Of a stretch of DNA of 64,000 bases, positions 11,600-24,082 are shown one piece after another (within the stretch, counting starts at the first letter, position 1; every line of letters begins with the position of its first letter). The stretch comes from Epiperipatus broadwayi (Eukaryota > Onychophora > Udeonychophora > Euonychophora > Peripatidae): contig JAQFVV010006273.1 of assembly GCA_028023455.1 (NCBI GenBank), positions 4,164,142 through 4,228,141 of the forward strand, given 5' to 3'. The position numbers and the translations under genes were made by a program. Under the pieces are notes generated by a model. The model saw nothing but the letters and a program-made list of their open reading frames with translations, searched no databases and was not told the origin of the DNA.

Positions 11600-14370
11600 G
11601 CTGGCATAGTGTTAGGCAGTATTTAATAAGTATAAATATATAAAATTGAAGATTAAGTTACATATAATAATTCCGAAAGCATTTTTAATTTCTTATTTTA
11701 GACTCGATTTAAAATTTTAATATGTAGGCACCAATCTCATTTAAATAGATCCTGGATACTTTATTACCACTGATTATCACCATTTTAATGTATTTTTGTT
11801 ATTCCTGCCAGTTTCCAGTGGATTGTATGGCTTTTCAAGTTTACTTTAAAGATCTATATATGAAATGAGTTCAAAGAGCAAAAAAAAAAAAACTATATTG
11901 GTTAATAAAAAATAACAATTTATTTACACTAAATGAATAAAATAAAAAATCATTGCTTATATATTTACAACTATCACAATATAAAAGAAGTAAAAAAAAA
12001 TAAACAATACAAATTATTGAATTGAATAAACACAAACTTTATATTTAAAGCTTTAAACTAAATCTAAAAAAAGATCTTACCAGATAATAAAAATATTAAA
12101 CTATGGTTTTTGTAGTAAGTGTAAGCTTAATATATATGTGCACATTTTTAATGATAACTTTTATCAATCTAGTTGCCTGAATGTAATTATCTTCTTTGGA
12201 TATTGGTGATAGTAAACAAAATAGATGAGTCTCACTAAAGATGAATATACATTAGGACTTATGACAGAGTCCATTCAATTCCTTATAGCATGGTTTCTTT
12301 CTTTAAAGCTGGTCATGTTGAATTCTAAGCAAGTTTTAAATTGTTTTTTGGATATATCTATATAGTTTCAGGTCTTTTTTCTAATGTGCTAATGTCATTA
12401 TACTTGCTGCTATGGGCTGAGTATTAAAAAATACTTGTGTAAATAGTCAGCAAGATGAAAGCATTTTACCTTTTTTAACAACTAATTTTTTTTATTTTTA
12501 TGAAATCAATCTGTCATCTTCTTCTCAATTCAGGATTATATTAATGTAATTTTTTAGACTATTTATATCTCAAGTTCTCATAACAACACTTAACACATAA
12601 TTAAGTTTGCATTAATTTATCATAATGTTTTTTATACATCTTTATCCAGATTTAATTATTGGATGTAATTTATTTTTATACAATATGTTTTTTTAAAAAA
12701 TATTTTCTACAGTCATATAATTATTGTAAAAATGATTATAGTAATTTTTTTTAGTTTGGTGAAAAAGAGAAGTGAATTAAAAGAAAATTATTAGTGAACT
12801 TTGAAATTTTTTCCTTTTCACAATTTTATTGCTTTATACCTATTTAACAAATGTACTCAGATTTGCTATTCAATTTACTACAAGAAAAAGACAAACTATT
12901 TCTTTAAACCTATTCCAGAAGACATATCTGAATTGTCACAAAGTATGGTATATTTTCTTAACTGATAGAATTTAATAGTGAACAATACAGACATGACTAT
13001 GTGGTTGAATAACATGAGACCCATAACCATCTCAGCATATATTAGTAATTTATGGATACCAAATGAAACTATCAAATTCATAGACTGATTTATACTTCAA
13101 CAGAAGGAAGAACTGAATTCATATCTATTCTGCCAGACCTCTTATTTTACTATATTATATAAATTATTTGAAAGTTTCAATATTCAAGGTTTTGAAATTA
13201 AGATAAACTCACATTAATAGAAAAAGAGATGTACATAAAGTTGCATGCATGCTTATTTACCCTTCACAAAAATAAGCCATAATCAATAATATATTTAAAG
13301 AATTTTTTGACAAATTATATACATATATATGTATATTTTTTTTATTAAAAATATATTTAAATACGTTTCTAGGGGGGGGGATGAAAACAATTGTATATAA
13401 GCTTTACTTTTTGTTTGATTTAAGTTTTACAAAAAAAATAAATAAAGAAGAGACATAATTTAACATTTTTGATGTACGATCTCATGTTTACATAGACAGT
13501 TTTACTATAAAAAATATGAGTGGATTACTGCTGTTATTTCATTCTATTTAGAGATTATATTATAAACCTTAAAATGAAAATATTTATTTCTTTTGCTCTA
13601 AGTTATATGATAATTGAAAATGGATATAAATTAAGAATTAAAAATATAAATTAAGATAAATTTCATTAATTTTAACATGTAAATAGATAATTATAGATAT
13701 TATTAAATTATTCACATGGTTAATAATTAAAATTTATAAATCAAGCATGTGAATTTTAATAATTACGTTATTGACATGATTATCAACGTTTATGAATTAA
13801 CTAATATGTAAATATTTAATATGTAGCATTACATAATTTATTATTATGTTAAACATACACCTAGTAACTGAAAACATAATTCTTATTGCTCAATAAACTG
13901 TTAAATGTATTGCAAATTAAAGGAAAAAAAACATTAAGAAATTAGAGATAAGATTTTTGACTTAAAAGAATGTTATTGGAATATTATGAATGGTTTTTTG
14001 ACTAAATTAGTTTAATGAGAGTGTTCTTATTCTTCATTGTAGATAACGTAAATGGAATAGCATCTCATTGTATATTGTTTATAGGGGACAATTGATTTTA
14101 ACCTAGTTTAACATAGATATTGAATACTGAGGTGAGAAAGGTTTTTTAAATTTGGATCATATTATTATGCATTTTACAGCACAGTGTATTATTAGTAATG
14201 TAGATTTACTAGTGTGGATTTGGAGAAGAAAGTTTCTAAATAATTTCAAAATATGCTATGAAATAATACTGCAGATTAACTTCTTTCAAGAAGATGTAAG
14301 TGTAAATAGTAATAATTCAAAGAATTTTTAGTTATATATGTGGTTTCTCATTAAACAAAATCATCTAAAT
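11600..14370. other. AT-rich DNA, no gene seen
   Basis: No RNA gene or convincing coding frame. A 9-nt G run lies at 13372-13380. Confidence 0.5.
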
Positions 14371-14379
14371 AGATAGTCA

Positions 14380-15236
14380 ATGAAGAATAGAGTGTTGTTC
14401 CTAGAAAAAAAAAGTTTTTTTGTAAAACTATTAAAAATTTCAAACTATATAAGACCCAAACTTTTGGATTATCGGATCAAGGTGAATATGGGCTCCATGC
14501 CAACTAATTCATTCTTATACTACAAGTGGTTTCTAAATAAAATAGAACCAATTTGTCATGCCTGCTCTAGAGGAGAGGAGATCTTTAATCATCTGTTAAA
14601 TATATGTCCAGGCTATAATGGTATTAGAAGTATCATCTCTCAACACTGCATTATAGCAGTGGATAAAATTCTGGACATCAGGGGTTGTCTCTTCTCTGGA
14701 GACTTTACAGTTATCAGGTTATCTGTCTTCCTGACATATGCTTTTTGGTACACAAGATGCAGGTCTAAGTTCACACAACCAACACCAGACCCCAATGCTA
14801 TATTTTACGATAAGCTCAAATCTCTTCAAAACAAGGATAAGATATTATCCTCCAGATTTTTATTTATTAATACATGGAGCCTACTAGTATGGCCCACAGT
14901 CTCTACATGAATATTGGACCTGATATATCCACATTGTAGTGTATCGTAAATGAAGTAGTCTTTGATGCAACATGCCGATTCTACTAGAGAGGCATTGATT
15001 TCACACTACATATATCCCAGCTGATAAGTTAGCATTATTGGGCCAACCTTAAAAGGGGTGGTCTATACCAACAAAATGGAATGTATGTAATCACTTATCA
15101 ACCTGCTAGTGCAGAGAATGGCTCTGGCATACATCTACCAGACCAATGTCAGCAATGGATGAGCCAACATTAACAAAGTGCATTTATTATTCATCTGTAC
15201 AATTTTATTATGTCAATAAATATATTTTTAAAATAT
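14380..15236 (+). mobile_element. LINE 3' end: ORF2 C-terminus and 3' UTR
   Basis: The frame 14380-14910 (176 codons, the longest in the window) includes KVNMGSMPTNSFLYYKWF and then CHACSRGEEIFNHLLNICP, a clear C-x2-C...H...C zinc knuckle as found after the reverse transcriptase of Jockey/CR1/I-like LINEs. It is followed by FWYTRCRSKFT and a stop at 14908. About 300 bp of less AT-rich sequence follows and ends with AATAAA (15215) and an A/T-rich tail near 15236, so the 3' end is probably intact. The upstream reverse transcriptase region is missing or scrambled, as expected for a 5'-truncated copy. The start given is only the first ATG of the open frame. The copy cannot move by itself. Confidence 0.65.
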
Positions 15237-15534
15237 ATAAGACTTTCAATTATTTATTACACTGGGAATTGGTTTTATTGATGCATTTAAATATTTTAGA
15301 ATCACATCTGATCTAATAAAAATGAGATTGCTTAGGATCAATGAAGTATACTTGCATGCATTAGACATCAATAAATTAATAAGCCAATGGTGATAGTTTC
15401 CATATAATAATAGAATAGAATCAATAATAACATCCAAGTTTATCACAGAAATTATCCAGTTACTCTATTTGAGATAAAATTATGTTTCAAGTGCAATAGA
15501 TAACAACTTGGAATAGATATTAGCATCAGTTTTA

Positions 15535-15860
15535 TGATAAAATTTAATTCCTGAGATAACAATATAAAAAATTTTTTTAACAAGTATTTTATCAAGCATT
15601 AAAACTTTTAAGATTAAATATTGAAAAATATATTCTTTCTTTTTTTACCAATAAAACAACATAAGTCATTAGATGAAAATTTGTAATAGATAAATCAATG
15701 TTGTGGTGAAACTTCATTTCCGAGACATCAATATTAAAAAATCTTTTAATAAATAAATATTTTATTAAGCATTAAAATTTTTTAATGTTAAATATTAAAG
15801 ATATCAGATTCTTTGTATTATTTACCAATAAAGCAACGTAAGTCTTTCTCTGATAACATT
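15535..15860 (+). repeat. Tandem duplication, about 170-bp unit
   Basis: Two diverged units. 'AATTCCTGAGATAACAATAT' (15547) corresponds to 'ATTTCCGAGACATCAATATT' (15717), followed in both by a run ending in TTAAC/TTAAT, TATTTTATCAAGCATTAAAA / TATTTTATTAAGCATTAAAA, and ACCAATAAA-CAAC-TAAGTC. The step is 170 bp. Confidence 0.7.
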
Positions 15861-16472
15861 TAACATCTGTAATCTTTACACTTCAAAGCAATCTATTATA
15901 TGAGTGGATAATCACTAGATTATAGATGGCAATGCTGTATTCATACTGCCAAACCTAATTTTTAGATAGATCATTATCACTGAAGAAGACCAGAAGTCAG
16001 ACAATAGTTTGAGGATGTGGATGAATTATTCAAGCTTTATTCTTGATACTTCTATTTCAATATTTTTATTTATTGTAGAAATAATTCATTGAAAAACTTT
16101 GTCTGATTATGTTTTTCCTACATGAACATTTAATTTATGCAATTGATAAAAAGTAATCATCCCAAGCAGGTTATTTTGATAAAATACAATTGTGGTTGCA
16201 ATGAAGATAATATTGACATTGTGTGAAACTAAATTATTATATAGATAATACACAGATATTATATAAATTGAATACTGTTTATTGACAATTTATAAAATAA
16301 GTTCATTTTTTCTTGATATTATATATTTTATTTAGCTATATTATTTTTATATACATGTTGGTGATGAGGTATGGATAAAAAACTTTTTCCATTACATTTT
16401 AACAGATTATTGTGAATATGCATACGTTATAACCAAACATCATTTCCTATTAAATCTAGCTCATATTCTATT

Positions 16473-16475
<3 letters not shown>

Positions 16476-16552
<77 letters not shown>
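16476..16552. repeat. (TA)n microsatellite, 77 bp
   Basis: Uninterrupted alternating AT of about 38 units. An apparent protein frame with a long Ile-Tyr alternation crosses it and is only a by-product of the repeat. Confidence 0.98.
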
Positions 16553-16557
<5 letters not shown>

Positions 16558-17075
16558 TAAATTAACTAACCATGACATTAATTTTAATAATACATATATT
16601 CTGGCAAAAATTGAGCAATCTGATGAGAGATTGCTGAGAGAAGATATAGAGATTTTTAAAATATCTAACACATAAATGAAAAGTGTGAATTAAAAAAAAT
16701 TAACAATATTTAGAAAAAGCTATTGGAGGATAAAATATTTTTAAACTTCTCAGCCAATGGAATTTCGAATGAGGAGAAAATAAAAGAAAAAAATAATGGT
16801 TTTAAATCTCACCACACATATTTTTATGATTTGAAAAAGAAGCTCTGAGGAAAACACTTGTTATTGTACTGAAATGTTAGCTTTTAGCTATTATATTTTT
16901 ATTACACAGAATCTCCCAGCAATAATCCTATGAAATCATCATTTATCTGTGACAGTATTAGAATTAACATATATATAATTATAGGGAATTTGAATCCAGA
17001 TTTTCAAACTCCTTTCAGCTATCCAATCATCTCATACAACCAATACACATGACCACACACACGTGGAAAAAAAAA

Positions 17076-17134
17076 GCTCTCCAATATACATATTTTATGC
17101 TGAAGCAGCACTCATCAGATGGTCCAGATCATCT
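17076..17134 (-). ncRNA. Hammerhead ribozyme remnant, left arm of element A
   Basis: The minus strand reads CTGATGA (17118-17112), a stem-loop GTGCTG-CTT-CAGCAT, then AAAA where GAAA is required, then TATGTATA-TTGG. The catalytic box 2 has lost G12, and the base pair next to CTGATGA is broken (CCAT against TTGG). It is probably inactive. Confidence 0.65.
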
Positions 17135-17275
17135 TTTCCCACACATGTATATACTCAGTGCTTGGTTTCCATTAAGACTTTAATAGTGGAGTAGATTGAA
17201 GCCTGTCCATTGAAGTTTGAAGCCTTTCTATCCTAAAATAAACTGAACATTGATTATATATGTGTATGCAAGATG

Positions 17276-17334
17276 ATGATCTGGACCAACTGATGAGTGC
17301 TGATTCAGCATGAAATATGTATATTGGAGATCAT
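17276..17334 (+). ncRNA. Hammerhead ribozyme motif (type I topology), right arm of element A
   Basis: Order of parts: stem I 5' strand ATGATCT (17276-17282), internal loop GGA, CCAA (17286-17289), core CTGATGA (17290-17296), stem II GTGCTG-ATT-CAGCAT, core GAAA (17312-17315), a very short stem III ATA-TG-TAT, predicted cleavage after A17323 (triplet AUA), then TTGG (17324-17327) and AGATCAT (17328-17334), which close stem I. All core nucleotides are present. Weak points are a G-U pair at the base of stem II (normally G-C) and a stem III of at most three pairs. Very short stem III is known in Penelope-type hammerheads, which may act as dimers. Likely capable of folding, activity uncertain. Confidence 0.75.
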
Positions 17335-17520
17335 TTATTTTTTTTACATGTGTGTTGTCATGAGTATCAATTGTATGAGATGGATTAAATCACTGAAAGG
17401 AGCTTGAAAGTCTGGGTTAAAATCCCCTATATTTAAATATTCTATGTATATGTATACCTAACCATTAGAAAGTGTAATAATGCTCATGGCAAAATGGATT
17501 TATAAGTAATCATCAGAGCC

Positions 17521-17697
17521 AGTCAACACTTAGACAATCCCAATATCAATAACAATCAAGAATTTCAGCCATCCTTTAATAATAAAGATGGAATAATGAT
17601 TCCATCTCTATTGTTAAAAGGTGGTTGCCTTGACAACAGTTTGAAATTCTTGATTGTTATTAATATTGATATTATCTAAGTGTTGACCGGTTTTTAA
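17521..17697. repeat. Second palindrome next to element A
   Basis: AGTCAACACTTAGA, AATATCAATAACAATCAAGA and ATTTCA in the left arm (17521-17567) recur inverted at 17639-17693 (ATTTCAAA..TCTTGATTGTTATTAATATT..CTAAGTGTTGACC in reverse sense). The centre near 17590 contains ATGGAATAATGATTCCAT. A foldback MITE-like element without coding capacity. Confidence 0.7.
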
Positions 17698-17799
17698 TGA
17701 AATGTGTATATATATATCAAAATGTTCAAGATAACATAATTTAGTAAGTGCATAAGGCAAGATAATGACACTAAAAATGTAAAAATAGGAAGACACTTT

Positions 17800-20020
17800 A
17801 TATTCATTGCTAAAAAGCAGACAATAAAATTAATAATAATTAAAAAATAAATTATTCAAATTATGTAATTTGGAATTTTTTTTTTTATGACTTATGAAAA
17901 AAAGAATATACACTTACTTTAAATTTGAAATCACAAAAAATGAAAGTAGTTAACTCAAACTGAAGAATAACTCCACAATTAGAATAACAAGTTTGGAGTT
18001 TTTAATGAAATTGTAAAACTATGTGATTTAGTACAGTGATAGGGGAGAAGACATTGGAGCTTGATGATTTTTGTCACTTTATGTACTCAATTTTCTTATG
18101 AACTTTCAAGCAGTAAAGCTATTTGATTAATAATAATAAATATAAAAGATTTAAATACAATGCTGTAGATAATGTAATAAAAATTGTAATGTAAGGACTA
18201 AGTATGACACTAGCAGATATAATAAAAGGCAATGAGACTTAGGAAAATATAAAAAGAAATAATAGAAATTATCATTAATGTGAATAAGAGATAAATAATG
18301 TTGATATTAATAAACTAAGACAGATAAAAGTTGAGCTTTAAAAATTATTTGTAAAAAAGGCACTTTAGGACAACTCTTACTTAAAATTATGTAAAGCATT
18401 ATTACAGTGATAAATAACATGATTTAAATTTATAACACTGAGCAATAAATAAAAACACAAATATGATTGTGTATTGATTTTGTAGTAGAAAAGACTACAT
18501 AGATAAAATTTGGAACATTTAAAGTTCTTAAATATTAGTTTTTTTCCTTGAAAAATAAAGTACTGATTCTGTGCAAAAAAACAGGCAGCCTAATAAAAAA
18601 ATTAAGTAGCCAGAAATAAACCAAAAAGGATTGCAAATTTCTAGAGCATGCTCATAAAATTTCTGCTTGCTGTTTGTGCTATCTTTAAAATTTATCTTCT
18701 GTTTAATTGAAATCTTCAACTTTTTCACTTCGGACAAAATTACTTCCATTGTATGAAAACTATGTTAATTTTAACTCTTAATATTTTCACAGGTATTTCA
18801 TTTGTGTTACTTTTATGTATGTTAAAATCAAAGATGGAAACTGGAATAAACATGAACTTTTAAAAAGGGAGAAAAAACAAAATAGGTAATCAATTGATGA
18901 AAATGAAAATAGTATAATGCAGATCAAATTTATTGAAAATTCTTAAATTAGATTGAAAAATCTTTTTTATATAAAAACTAAAAAAACCAGAGTTCAGAAT
19001 TATTATAGTGTCCATTATAGCCTATAAAAATGATTTGCTCCACAGTAGAAATGTAAATATGTCAACTATATTAAAAAGAATCACTCTAATATAAGGTATA
19101 AAGCAATCAAAGTTTTGTAAAGCATGCTTACAAATTTATGAATATATAAAACAACTCAGATGAAGTATTCATAATGGAAACAATAGTAAAAAAGTAAAAA
19201 TATGAGAACATAAAAATAATAAATAAAAATGAAACACATATAGATTATGTGAATTGTTCATCTAGAACAAAAACATTGAAATAAATGTTGTTATTATATA
19301 TAGAAAAAGGAAAAATACTTGCAAAAGTTAATGAAGAAGTAAGTAGTTGCAGTAAAAAGAGGAATAAAAAATAAGATACACTCTATTTAACACACAACAT
19401 TAATTTTAACACATATAAAAGGAATTGTTTTCATATTAAATACAAAACAGAAAAAATTATGAAGAAAAGTTAAAATACACTTAGAAATAATAAACAATCT
19501 TATTTCAAGAAAAAATTTATTTGCATGTTTTATAAGGACAGGATGTAAGAAAATATAAAAGAATTTATTGCATGGATGTTTTTTGAACTAGAGATGATAA
19601 TCAAAGAGTATTTAAAATAAGTAGTTGTAAAGCATTAATAATTTTAAGTAAAGATTTCAGATATATTTCTTTAATAATAATTTAATCTAATATGAATGTG
19701 TGGTAAATTTATACTATTTTGCCTTTTAATTTTGTAGCCATTTTATTTCTATTTTTATTTTATTTATTATGCTTCAATCAAGATTTTTTAATTCTTTTAT
19801 TTAGTATTTTCTGGACATTTGAAAGAAAAATATATAATGTGATGTTGAAAATTAGTAGTGATTACTAACACACTACTTTTATTTTAAATGAATTTATGTT
19901 ATCTTAAATATAATTAACTCTTTCAGTGCAATAAAAGCATTGCGTGTAATACTTGATGCATATTCAAATCAGTTATATACAATATCAAAATTAATCTGTA
20001 AAATTAATATAATTATGAGG
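17800..20020. other. AT-rich DNA, no gene seen
   Basis: Purine-rich stretches on the plus strand (18100-19600) with many stops. No feature identified. Confidence 0.5.
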
Positions 20021-20025
20021 GGATA

Positions 20026-20230
20026 CCCAAAAGTAACTGGAATTTTATAATAAAACAGGCAAAACTCACTATACATATTGCCACACACAGCAAGCTAGAG
20101 TAATCAATGGATGGCAGAAGGCTTGTGCATAAAATCCCCATCTAGTGCCTATTCATCCAATATCCCCAGACTAATTTCTGTTTGTCTGTGTGGCAATATC
20201 TATAGTGAGTTTTGCTTGTTTTAACAACAG
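20026..20230. mobile_element. Inverted-repeat element of about 200 bp
   Basis: A 34-bp arm from 20053 (AAACAGGCAAAACTCACTAT...) is repeated inverted at 20188-20222 with about two mismatches. The region begins with CCCAAAAGTAACTGGAAT, similar to the presumed transposon end at 5133. The loop contains CCAATATCCCCAGACTAATT, a string with diverged relatives at 45.15, 45.6 and (inverted) 46.2 kb. Probably a small non-autonomous DNA transposon. Confidence 0.6.
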
Positions 20231-20579
20231 TTATACACAAGCATAAGAGGTGGTGGTCATGTGATGTTTATTGGCTTAATTTTATAATAAATTTATTAAT
20301 TTTAAGTGTTATAAATTTATTACCTTTCAAATTACTAACCATTTGATGAAATACACTGGTGTAAACATATTTTTTATTTTTCAAAGTAGTCTGAAATAAT
20401 TTTCAAAGTGATGTCTTTTAACATCTGTGCCACTTTTTTCACCACTTTTAAGAGTACAAAAAAAAAATTGAGACATTTTTTCATTTGTGAGATTAAAAAA
20501 AAATACACAATATGGTTGATAGATAAATGAGTCATGTTGAATTTAATTAAAAAGTTTTTTACATTCAAGCCTTTGAGAG

Positions 20580-20785
20580 ATAACACTTTGTTAGAGTGAA
20601 GCTTGCACTTTTCTTTTTGCCACAAAATGAGACTTTTATGTTTTATCACATCATATAAATATTTCAGAACTTGCAGATAAAATGCCTGATCATTATGAAC
20701 TAAATGTAAAAGAGAAATACCATTTGTTTTAAAAAAATCATCCTTGTTTTGACTTTGAACTTCACTTCTCACACTTTATAGGGAC
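20580..20785 (+). mobile_element. Peptide-encoding repeat, copy 2 (broken)
   Basis: The plus strand can be read, across stops and frame changes, as EITLC.SEACTF, LSHHINISELADKMPDHYEL and KYHL. This parallels ITLCGGEACTF, LSHHLNVSEFADKMSDHYKL and KCHL encoded on the minus strand at 5567-5785. Protein-level similarity between two distant, opposite-strand sites shows that the peptide belongs to a dispersed element. The longer open frame on the minus strand here (20374-20772) is a shadow. Confidence 0.6.
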
Positions 20786-20799
20786 ATGGTTAGTTTAAT

Positions 20800-22515
20800 G
20801 TTTCAATTAAATCACTTATAAATTTGTTTTAATGAGACCAGCTTGCTTGTTATCTGTTTCAAGCTTTACAACTGTTTTTTCTGCCAGTTTTCTGTAAACA
20901 AAAACAGAATTTTTCATCATTATAAAAATTGTCAAATATGTGAAACACATTTTATAAAAGAATATGCTAAGAGGTAATACAATTCCATATAGGAATGTTA
21001 TTTGGCAGATTGTTGAAGAAGGGTTTCCTGCAATAAGTATGAAACAATAGAAACATATACTACAATAGGCATGCAAATTAGAGAATGATTCTCATTATTT
21101 TTGGATATCTCCACTTATACATAAAATTTTTGCATAATTTTTATTGTCTTGGATCGATTCCAGTTCTGGTTTTTCCAGTGCTTGAACTTTTTATAAATTT
21201 TTGAGTAGTCACAGGAAATAAGATGAAAATGATAATTTGAATAAATAAATATGCAGACTTTATTTTGAACAAGTATTATAAAGATGCTTTAAGAGAAAAT
21301 AGACTTGGAGATTGATATAAAATAGAAGTAGAAGAGGAATATGGATATGTTATGAAAATTATTCTGTACTATTGTGAAAAAGAGATCCTACCTATAATTC
21401 TTGTTATTATATAAGAAAAGACTGATTTATAAAATTGTTTATTTAGTGACAGAATTTGAATATAACTATTTTAAAAATCATTATAAGCAAAAACATAGAG
21501 ATTACATAGCTAGTGAATATGACAGAAATACATCAGAAATAACACAGTATGAAAATAATGAAAGAAAGACTTTAGAATGGGAAATGGACATAACACAATA
21601 TTTTTTATGAAGATAGTACAAAAATTACTTTCTAAGTATCAGCTACATTATATGAGGAAAGAAATTATATAATGGTAATGCTTTATCAAACAAGATGTGA
21701 GATTACACATAGACACAAAGAAAAGACATGAAGATAATATGTATAAACAAAATGAAAAGATGAAAGATGATATGTTAAGTAAAAAGTGATATATATAAGT
21801 GAAGAGAACAGATAAGAGTTGACATATCTATACAAGTGATAAATTCTCAACAAGAAATGAAAATGTTATATCAAAATACAAAGAAAAATTGGGATTAGAG
21901 AAAGTAGATTAAACAAAACAATTGAAAGATAATATGTCCAAGCAGACAGAAAAATGCATGCTGAAAATGTGGGAAATACCAAAGAAGGTCAACAAAATGA
22001 TAGCACTATTTTCTGAGCAGATATTTTGATGAATAAAGCAAATGAAAAATTGAGTTCAGCAGAAGAGCCTAAAGTGGGTAATTTTTGTTGGGGGGGGGGG
22101 GACCCACAAAATTTATAATCATGTTAAAATTAAAACAATATTATAATTATTACAATAGATGTGTGTGTAAATGTACATGGATCATACAAATTTCACATCA
22201 TGAAATGCTTTATTATAAAAATGAATTGAATTATTAAATGTGAAAATTTGTAGTAATAATATAGTGATATGATAAAATATCTAAAATTATTTATAACCCT
22301 GTTTAACTTAAATGAAATAAAGTAAAAAATATATAAATACTGAATAATCAAGATTTATTTTTACAATCACCATTTGTAAAATTATAGCTGCAATTGCAAG
22401 CAATTTGAATAAATCACGTTGAATACTGATGTAAGGGTTTAGGTAGTTTATTGTAGAATTATGGATGTACAGTATTTGCTTTAGGAAATAATATTGTAGA
22501 ATGATAATGGCCAAT
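20800..22515. other. AT-rich DNA, no recognised gene
   Basis: A 69-codon frame at 21401-21610 and a purine-rich tail follow, but nothing is recognisable. A 12-nt G run lies at 22090-22101. Confidence 0.45.
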
Positions 22516-22525
22516 TATGTTTTGA

Positions 22526-24082
22526 CTTAACTATAATTTTAGATATACAACTCCCTAGATAATCAAAGCGAGGCTTTTCAAAATATAATAAAAATAATTA
22601 TAAAAGTGCATTACTAAATTGAGAAACCAGTCGTATTTCCTGCTTATCTATACTTTTCCAGGCTGAAATTAATCAATGTACTATTTGAGAGAGATCACCT
22701 TTCTTTTAAAAACAGCTTATATTTAGACACTAACATTAAGTTAATTAATGCACTAGATATGAGACTGTTTTCCCAAAATAAATTCCAAAGCCACTTACCA
22801 AATGTTTAATAATTATTTTAAATTTCTTTTCTAAATTTTGAGTTGCAATTTCTTATTTGTAAGCGATAGACAATTAGCTTAAACTGTTATTCAGTATCAA
22901 AAACTAAATAGCACAAGAAATAAATGTTGAACAAAATCTGTGATATTTTAAAAGCAAATTTAATAACAGCTAATAGTGTTAAAATTTGACATTTGCCTCC
23001 CACACACCTATAATTATTTCCAACAATACACAAATAGGCAAAAAAATAAATCAATTATATAGCTAAAAAAAGCAATATTTGATTGAGTTAGAAATAATAA
23101 TTATACATAAAAATTATACAATTAATGTAATGCCAAATAAAGTTTTGTTTTTTATTTAGAAAGGCATTAATTAATTAAATAAAATAATTTATCAGTATTT
23201 TAGCATAATCAATTCAGTTCTTGGTACCTTTTATTAATTTTTTTTTTGACTTGTAGAACATTTTTTAAATCTCCACACAATTTTTTTGCCTTTTTTGAGT
23301 CAGGAACAATCTTCTTGTAAGATGTCTTGAGATAATTAGCAGATGAGTATAAATTGTTTTTAATCAAAGGTTCATTATTTAATAACAAACTAGAGACAAG
23401 TATATTTAACTGGTTAAATTAACATTTCTTTAGCATTCAGCACATAGGGCATCTAGCACTGATAATCACCCAAGGGTCTACCAGACAGCTATGTTGAATA
23501 TCTTCAATCTGTATTTTAAGACTTCCATAGTTTTAGAAAAATGGAAATGGTTTTTAGTGTTCAATATTAGCTTTTTGTAAGTTATCCATTTTTCTGCTGC
23601 TTTTGCTTATACTAGGTTGCTTAGTTGCTTTGTTAATATCAGCTTCTTACACAACATAGAAAAATAAAATTTGCTTGACTCAGTCTTATATACATGATTT
23701 AATATGTCATCACTGTTTTTCAGTATGCAAGACATCTTTTGTGCTTAGTTTTCATTTCTATTTTAAAAATTAAATGTAGACTTTAAGCTGCACTTATAAT
23801 TATCCTCAGGCCATCATCTGATACCATATTTGTTTTATAGTTTTTAATTTTATAATGTTGCTAAACACACCTTCTCTTAAATTTTTGTTCAAACATTGTA
23901 GTATATGTTTTTTAAGATTTTCTATAACATCAAAGTATGTAGAATACAAAATATATTTTTTATCTAACAACAAAATGCAAACTTTACATGTAAAATCTTA
24001 TTATTTTTTTGTAATTGGCACATTTCACTTAGTTGAGTGGTATTTCTTTATTTATATTTTCATTTTTTAAAAATTGTTTTAC
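22526..24082 (-). repeat. Left LTR (3' LTR of the minus-strand element)
   Basis: Shares ordered blocks with 29886-31175: ACTTAACTATAATTTTAG, CTAGATAATCAAA-GAGGCTTTTC, TTAGTTCTTGG-A-CTTTTATT, ATCTTCTTGT, GATGAGTATAA, CAATCTGTATTTTAAGA, TTCAATATTAGCT, ATAATTATC-T-AGGCC, GAGTG-TATTTCTTT. The order is fully conserved. A weak match may continue to about 24320, so the inner boundary is approximate. Confidence 0.65.

Larger units (their letters stand above)
16980..17445. mobile_element. Palindromic hammerhead element A
   Basis: The left arm (16980-17140) and the right arm (17268-17445) are inverted copies of each other. Matching blocks, read on the plus strand in the left arm, include CTCCTTTCAG, CATCTCATACAA, CCAATATACATATTT, TGCTGAAGCAGCACTCATCAG and GGTCCAGATCATC. 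Each arm carries one hammerhead motif. The ~125-bp spacer shares strings such as CTTGTCCATT/CCTGTCCATT and GATTATATATGTGTATG with the spacer of element B at 41.1 kb, so A and B are two copies of one ~400-460-bp element and the palindrome is ancestral. No protein is encoded. The arms end near TAGGG...AATCC / GGGTTAAAATCCCCTA. That right-end string also resembles a pol III B box, which is speculative. Confidence 0.8.

Noticed and set aside
16471-16671. Open frame with a long Ile-Tyr alternation
   Set aside because: It is the translation of the (TA)n microsatellite.
20374-20772. 132-codon minus-strand open frame
   Set aside because: The opposite strand shows protein-level similarity to the 5.6-kb repeat, so this frame is a shadow. 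It has no recognisable domain.
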